Source: Holophagales bacterium (GTDB taxonomy: Bacteria > Acidobacteriota > Thermoanaerobaculia > UBA5066). Taken from it: DNA of 64,000 nt. The stretch is from positions 138,418-202,417 of the forward strand of contig JADKBZ010000012.1 of the NCBI GenBank assembly GCA_016714815.1, in the 5' to 3' direction. Numbering within the stretch: position 1 is the first letter of the stretch; the number at the start of each line of letters is the position of its first letter. Below are positions 60,031 to 64,000 of the stretch, one piece after another. Made by a program: the position numbers and the translations under genes. Under the pieces are notes generated by a model, which was not told where the DNA came from, made no database searches, and saw only the letters and a list, made by a program, of their open reading frames with translations.

Positions 60031-60342
60031 GGGCCGACGAACGGGCCGTCCGGCCTGACGGTCGTTGAAGGTCGAACGGTCTCGAGCCCGCTCGAAACCG
60101 TCGAGAAGGGCCGCCTGCCCACCTCGTCCCGGCGAGCCAGCAACTTTCTTTTCTCCCCCTGTTGTAGTTCCGGGCCTCTCGCGCAGCTTGGCTTGCAGAG
60201 GACTCGTCTTCTTCTTGAAGCGCGTCACCCCGGGCCACCTGGCAAGGCCTGCCGAGCTTCTTTCGGGCGCTGCCACCGAAGGGCGCGGAGCGCGTCTCTT
60301 TCGGCGAATCCGGCTCTTCAAGCTATTGGTTTCAGGAACTTT
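60031..60342. other. Intergenic region before the patatin gene
   Basis: This 312-bp gap has no convincing gene. It holds the hairpin at 60076-60101 and a pyrimidine-rich, somewhat AT-richer stretch near 60140-60175 that may contain the patatin promoter. Short open frames inside are Arg/Pro-rich and look like chance. Confidence 0.5.
60076..60101 (+). terminator. Hairpin after the MFS gene
   Basis: Arms ACGGTCTCGAG (60076-60086) and CTCGAAACCGT (60091-60101) pair with one mismatch around CCCG, 45 bp beyond the transporter stop. There is no T tract. Confidence 0.4.
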
Positions 60343-61590
60343 ATGAGTGCAGAACCGGCACCCCGAGATGCAGCTCTGCCCGAACCGCCCCCGACCCCAG
60401 GGCATCCCGAGAGCCTCGCCCTCTGCCTTTCGGGGGGAGGCTTCCGGGCCGTCCTCTTCCACCTCGGAGCCCTCCGCCGCCTCAACGAGCTCGGCCTGCT
60501 CGCGAAGATCGACACCTTTTCCGCCACGTCGGGGGGAAGCATCGTGGCGGCGCTCCTCGCCACCCTCGTCACGAAGGACCCGGCCTCGCGGGCCGGATTC
60601 ACCCCGGATGCGTGGGACCAGTCGATGGAGGCCCCCCTTCGTGCACTCACGCGCGAAGACCTCCAGCGCGGTTCCCACCCGATTCGGCTCCTCGCCCAGT
60701 CCCTCTTCCGGCCCCAGGCGCGAGCCGAGGCGTTCTCGAGGCGGCTCGAGGAGCTCCTGACGCCGGTGAAGCTCCGCGACCTCCCGCCCGCTCCCCGGTT
60801 CGTCTTCTGCGCCACCGACTTCCTCCGCAGCGTTCCCTGGCTCTTCGAGCGGGACCGGATAGGCAATGGACAGCTCGGGTGGGCCTCCCCGCCCGACGGC
60901 GCCACCCTCGCGCGCGCCGTGGCGGCCTCCTCCTGCTTCCCTCGTTCCATCAGCCCTCTCCCCGCCCCGATCGATCCCACCCTCCTCACCGGCGGCGCGG
61001 CGGCGCCCGGCCCGGCCCGCGACGAAGCCATCCGCCGTCTCGCCCTCACCGACGGAGCAACCCACGCGCACCTCGGCCTCGACCCCGTCTGGAAGACCCA
61101 CACCACCGTCCTCGTCTCCGAAGCCGGTGCGTTTCCGCGGACCCGGCCCCCGAAACGGACTCTTCCCCCTGCCGACCCGCTCCGCTTCGGCATCGACAGC
61201 GAAGGCCAGGAGATCCGCCGCCGCCGCCTCGTCTCCGGATTCGTCAGCGGCCACCTCGGCGGAACCTTCTGGAGCCTCTCCAGCGCCCCTTCGAGCTATC
61301 GCGTTCCCTTCGGATACGCCAAGGCCCTCGCCCGCGACGTCCTCTGCTCGATGCGCGCCGGCCTCGATCCGGTGACCGACGCCGAAGCCGCCGTTCTCCA
61401 GAACCACGGCTACCTCACCGCAGACGCCGCCCTCCGTACCCACACCTCGCACCTCCTCCCCCGCCTCGTCCCCCATCTCCAGGTCCCCTGTCCCGGGTGG
61501 TCGCCCGCCGACCCGGACATCGAGAAGCGGGTCCGGCTCGCCTTCGCCGACAGCGCGCGGCGACGCGGATGGTGGAAGATCGGCGCATGA
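60343..61590 (+). CDS. Patatin-like phospholipase
   Basis: The 415-residue protein has the patatin oxyanion motif LCLSGGGFRAVLFHLGALRRL, the nucleophile elbow SATSGGSIVAA (Ser in TSGGS; first Gly of GxSxG replaced by Ala) and the catalytic Asp in LALTDGATHAHLGLDPVW, where the usual DGG is DGA. It probably hydrolyses acyl esters in phospholipids; no signal peptide is seen. AGGA precedes the ATG at 60343. It overlaps the PD40 protein gene by four bases (ATGA), so the two act together. Confidence 0.85.
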   Translation: MSAEPAPRDAALPEPPPTPGHPESLALCLSGGGFRAVLFHLGALRRLNELGLLAKIDTFSATSGGSIVAALLATLVTKDPASRAGFTPDAWDQSMEAPLRALTREDLQRGSHPIRLLAQSLFRPQARAEAFSRRLEELLTPVKLRDLPPAPRFVFCATDFLRSVPWLFERDRIGNGQLGWASPPDGATLARAVAASSCFPRSISPLPAPIDPTLLTGGAAAPGPARDEAIRRLALTDGATHAHLGLDPVWKTHTTVLVSEAGAFPRTRPPKRTLPPADPLRFGIDSEGQEIRRRRLVSGFVSGHLGGTFWSLSSAPSSYRVPFGYAKALARDVLCSMRAGLDPVTDAEAAVLQNHGYLTADAALRTHTSHLLPRLVPHLQVPCPGWSPADPDIEKRVRLAFADSARRRGWWKIGA

Positions 61591-62486
61591 CGCCGACTCG
61601 TGCCGTCCTGGTCTTCTGCGCTCTCGCCGCCTCCGCACCGCTCGCCGCAGAGGGCCTTCGCTTCACGAGCCGACCCGCGCTCTACGAGAAGGGTCGCGTC
61701 TCCAGCGAGTTCAGCGAGGTCAAGGTCACCTTCAGCCCCGATGGAGCCCGCGTCCTCTGGGGCTCCACGAACCGCCCCGGCGGCCCCGGCGGCTGGGACC
61801 TCTGGGAAAGCCGGAAGGAGATGGACGGCTGGACCGCCCCCGCCACCGTCACCTTCAACTCGCCCCAGAACGACTTCGACCCCTTCTTCGCGCCCGACGG
61901 CCGAAGCGTCTATTTCTTCAGCAACCGCCCCGGCGGCTCGGGGGGCGACGACCTCTGGGCCGCCCCGTTCGACTCCGCCAGGGGCCTCTACGGCGCCGCG
62001 AAAAACCTCGGCCCGCGAGTGAATTCCGCGGGCGACGAGTGGGCTCCCGTCGTCAGCCCGGATGGCACCACGCTCCTCTTCGCCACCGACGGCCGAGGCG
62101 GCAAGGGGCTCCACGACTTCTTCGTCTCGATCCGCGAGAAGGGCGAATGGCAGGAGCCGAAGCCGCTCACCGACGTGAACGGCCCCGACGAGGACTTCGA
62201 CGGAGCGTTCCTCGAAGGCGGCCACGCCCTGGTCTTCACCCGGCGGACGAAGGACCAGGACGGAGCCGACCTCTACGTCGCCCTCTGGCGCGACGGCCGC
62301 TACGCCACGCCGCAGCTCCTCGGCCCCGAAGCGAATGCGGCGAAAAGCTGGAACCTGGGTCCCTCGACGAATCCCGTCGAGCCGGGAGTCCTCTACTTCT
62401 CGTCGCACCGGGCGGACGACACCGCGGGACGGCTCGACATCTACCGGATCGGGTACCGAGTCGAGGCGGACCGCGTTGACCGTTAG
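61587..62486 (+). CDS. Secreted PD40/TolB-like beta-propeller protein
   Basis: The 299-residue protein has a signal peptide (MTPTRAVLVFCALAASAPLAAEG) and four to six PD40 propeller blades: KVTFSPDGARVLWGSTNRPG, DPFFAPDGRSVYFFSNRPG, APVVSPDGTTLLFATDGRG and VLYFSSHRADD. It resembles WD40-like repeats of TolB or OmpA-associated proteins and probably binds a partner outside the cytoplasm. Coupling to the patatin by ATGA overlap is notable. Confidence 0.88.
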   Translation: MTPTRAVLVFCALAASAPLAAEGLRFTSRPALYEKGRVSSEFSEVKVTFSPDGARVLWGSTNRPGGPGGWDLWESRKEMDGWTAPATVTFNSPQNDFDPFFAPDGRSVYFFSNRPGGSGGDDLWAAPFDSARGLYGAAKNLGPRVNSAGDEWAPVVSPDGTTLLFATDGRGGKGLHDFFVSIREKGEWQEPKPLTDVNGPDEDFDGAFLEGGHALVFTRRTKDQDGADLYVALWRDGRYATPQLLGPEANAAKSWNLGPSTNPVEPGVLYFSSHRADDTAGRLDIYRIGYRVEADRVDR

Positions 62487-62558
62487 CCTCTCGCGCCCCG
62501 GCTGCGCGGGAACCACCATTCCTCCCGCTCTCCCGCGCCGCTCCAGGCGCCCGTCCAG

Positions 62559-63179
62559 ATGCTCCCGTCCCTGATTCTCGGAGGCGGCCTCGCCTTCGCC
62601 GCCGTCCTCCAGCCCGGCCCGCTGCAGGCCTTCCTCCTCTCGCGGACGATCGCCACCGGCTGGAAGCGGACGCTCCCGGCGGCCCTCTCGCCCGTCCTCA
62701 GCGACCTCCCGATCGCTCTCCTCGTCCTGCTCGTCCTCGGCCGCCTCCCCCCCTTCGGCCAACAGCTCCTGCGCATGGCCGGCGGCCTTCTCCTCCTCGC
62801 GCTCGCCTGGTCCGCCCTGCGCCAGTGGCACACCGCTCCGGCGTCGTCGCAGCCGGCTCCCAACCCGGCGCCCCGTACCCTCCTGCAGGCCACCACGGTC
62901 AACCTGCTCAACCCGAATCCCTACCTCAGCTGGGCCTTCGTCCTCGGGCCCGCGGCGATCACGGCGTGGAGGCAGAGCCCGCACCTCGCCGTCGCGCTCG
63001 TCGCCGCCTTCTACGGCGTCATGGTCGCCGGCCTCGCGCTCTTCATCTTCGTCGCCGGCACCGCCCGCTTCCTTCGCCCCGGAGCGCAGCGGACGCTCGT
63101 CCTGATCTCCGCGGTCACGCTCGCGGCCCTCGGCGCGTACCAGCTCGTCGCCGGCGTGCGGGAACTCAGCGCCGGCTGA
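62559..63179 (+). CDS. LysE/RhtB-family amino-acid exporter
   Basis: The 206-residue membrane protein has about six helices and the LysE signature LQPGPLQAFLLSRTIATGWKRTLPAAL near the N-terminus. A short Pro/Ala loop splits the two halves, with NLLNPNPYLSWAFVLGP after it. LysE proteins export basic or other amino acids or small metabolites. The ATG at 62559 has no clear ribosome site. It follows the propeller gene by 72 bp. Confidence 0.9.
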   Translation: MLPSLILGGGLAFAAVLQPGPLQAFLLSRTIATGWKRTLPAALSPVLSDLPIALLVLLVLGRLPPFGQQLLRMAGGLLLLALAWSALRQWHTAPASSQPAPNPAPRTLLQATTVNLLNPNPYLSWAFVLGPAAITAWRQSPHLAVALVAAFYGVMVAGLALFIFVAGTARFLRPGAQRTLVLISAVTLAALGAYQLVAGVRELSAG

Positions 63180-63316
63180 TCCGCTCGTTCGCCGGCAACC
63201 GCTTCGCGGGAGCGCGCTCCGCCCCCCGCCGCAGTCTCGCGCCTTGCTCCCGCCTCCCGCCGGCAGAAGCCGTTCGCCGTGCGCTGAAACCACACCACCG
63301 AGCGATCGGAGGAACC

Positions 63317-63544
63317 TTGCCGTCAGTTCACATCGACCCCACACCCCAACCGGCCTCCGCTTCCAGCGACGAAGAGCACCCCGCTCCCGATCCGACCGAC
63401 GAAGACGACGGGATACACGTCGCCTACGTCACACGCGTCGATCGGCCCTTCGGCCCGCTTCTTCTCGTCGTCGTCTCCTGGTTCGAGCTGGGCGAGTGGG
63501 TCGAGCGGACGTACGAGCTCTCGGACGAGCCGCGCGTCCTCTGA
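63317..63544 (+). CDS. 75-residue protein with a TTG start
   Basis: Translation from TTG 63317 is supported by GGAGGAA immediately upstream. The protein (LPSVHIDPTPQPASASSDEEH...) has an acidic, Pro-rich N-terminus, then GIHVAYVTRVDRPFGPLLLVVVSWFELGEWVERTYEL, and may be a small cytoplasmic or peripheral protein. No family is recognised. It is followed 127 bp later by another gene. Confidence 0.55.
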   Translation: MPSVHIDPTPQPASASSDEEHPAPDPTDEDDGIHVAYVTRVDRPFGPLLLVVVSWFELGEWVERTYELSDEPRVL

Positions 63545-63671
63545 TTCCGATTCGTGCCGAGACAGGGCTCCACCGGGTCCGCACGTCGAACCAAGCGCGT
63601 CCTGCACTTCCACCATCGAACCAACGCCGCCCCCACCAGAGGGGCTCTCCGACTTTCCGAGAGGTTATTGC

Positions 63672-64000
63672 ATGCGTCGTTTCCGCTCCGTCTTCGTCGC
63701 CGCCGCCCTGCTCGTACTCGGCCTCTACGCGAGGCAGGTGTACTCCGCGGACTTCTATTCGTTCGGCTTCTACAAACAGTGGCTGGATGCCAACGGAGAG
63801 ATCATCGGGGAGGCCTACAAGCCCTGCCTGGAAGACAACGCCGAGGCGTACACCTGGGGCACCCGGGTGGGTCAGGCGACGATCGTCGAGCGGTGGCAGT
63901 GCGACCCGCAGGCAATGACGACTCCCGACGCCTGTGAGGTCTGGTGGTACAGGCAGAGGGCCGACGGGTCCGGCTTCTGGGTCTTCATGGTCACTCCCTG
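63672..64000 (+). CDS. Secreted protein, C-terminus cut by window edge
   Basis: The visible 109 residues start at ATG 63672 behind GAGAGG, with a signal peptide (MRRFRSVFVAAALLVLGLYARQVYS) and a mature start ADFYSFGFYKQWLDANGEIIG. Cys residues are present in CLEDNAEAY, QCDPQAM and DACEVWWYRQ, suggesting disulfides. No family is recognised and the frame runs off the right edge without a stop. Confidence 0.6.
   Translation, partial: MRRFRSVFVAAALLVLGLYARQVYSADFYSFGFYKQWLDANGEIIGEAYKPCLEDNAEAYTWGTRVGQATIVERWQCDPQAMTTPDACEVWWYRQRADGSGFWVFMVTP

Noticed and set aside
60065..60346. 93-residue plus-strand frame before the patatin gene
   Set aside because: Arg/Pro-rich composition, overlap with the patatin start, no ribosome site or motif; probably chance.

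Overview
The window is very GC-rich DNA from a bacterium. Genes are densely packed, often overlap by one to four bases (ATGA, GTGA and TGATG junctions), and frequently start with GTG or TTG. A Ser/Thr kinase fused to a beta-propeller, a ToxR-type winged helix fused to a transmembrane segment and propeller, roadblock and PATAN-like signalling domains, and a pyrR-pyrB-pyrC cluster together suggest Acidobacteriota, perhaps close to Thermoanaerobaculia or Holophagae. That placement is inference from gene style; there is no rRNA or marker phylogeny here.

Layout. 1-11.4 kb, all minus strand: a signalling block with a PAS/GAF/HD-GYP sensor, a MEDS-domain sensor, two histidine kinases (one with a degenerate ATPase domain), an NtrC-type sigma54 activator, a receiver-PATAN-roadblock protein behind a near-consensus sigma54 promoter, and a lone receiver; suhB sits among them. 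11.4-14.5 kb: pyrimidine genes pyrC, pyrB and pyrR, the last with a histone-like Lys/Ala tail. 14.6-18.5 kb: queA and, tail-to-tail, a periplasmic-sensor GGDEF/EAL protein. 18.5-22.5 kb, minus strand: a winged-helix/propeller regulator, then a secreted RNase A-like toxin, a CdiI-like immunity protein and a periplasmic thioredoxin. 22.6-25.5 kb: two tandem secreted paralogues and a small acidic protein. 25.5-31.7 kb: a repeat region, glnA, an HD-domain protein, a poly-G tract, an amidohydrolase, uspA, an unknown gene and a dTDP-sugar epimerase-like gene. 31.7-40.5 kb: a MinD-like ATPase with a small membrane partner, a GT39-like membrane protein, pcnB, a CpeT-like protein and the Ser/Thr kinase. 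40.7-43.5 kb: a MocR regulator and a free-standing aminotransferase paralogue.

43.6-54.2 kb is a tungsten/pterin region: tupABC-type transporter, moeA, alkaline phosphatase, a lipoprotein, a c-heme/sulfite-oxidase-fold protein, an aldehyde ferredoxin oxidoreductase with a MoaD/ThiS partner, and a divergent MoeB/ThiF-type E1 enzyme. Together they could import tungstate, build the cofactor and load it into the oxidoreductase. 54.2-64 kb: a PLC-like secreted protein, a membrane-fused M24 peptidase, small proteins, an MFS exporter, a patatin, a PD40 propeller, a LysE exporter, a short TTG-start gene and a truncated secreted protein.

Four genes carry single small indels that split otherwise intact reading frames (about 4047, 24590, 43264 and 44234), and 27972-28141 holds implausible G homopolymers. 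Sequencing or assembly error is the simplest explanation, so these genes are annotated as whole genes with a frameshift. No tRNA, rRNA, CRISPR array or complete insertion sequence was seen.
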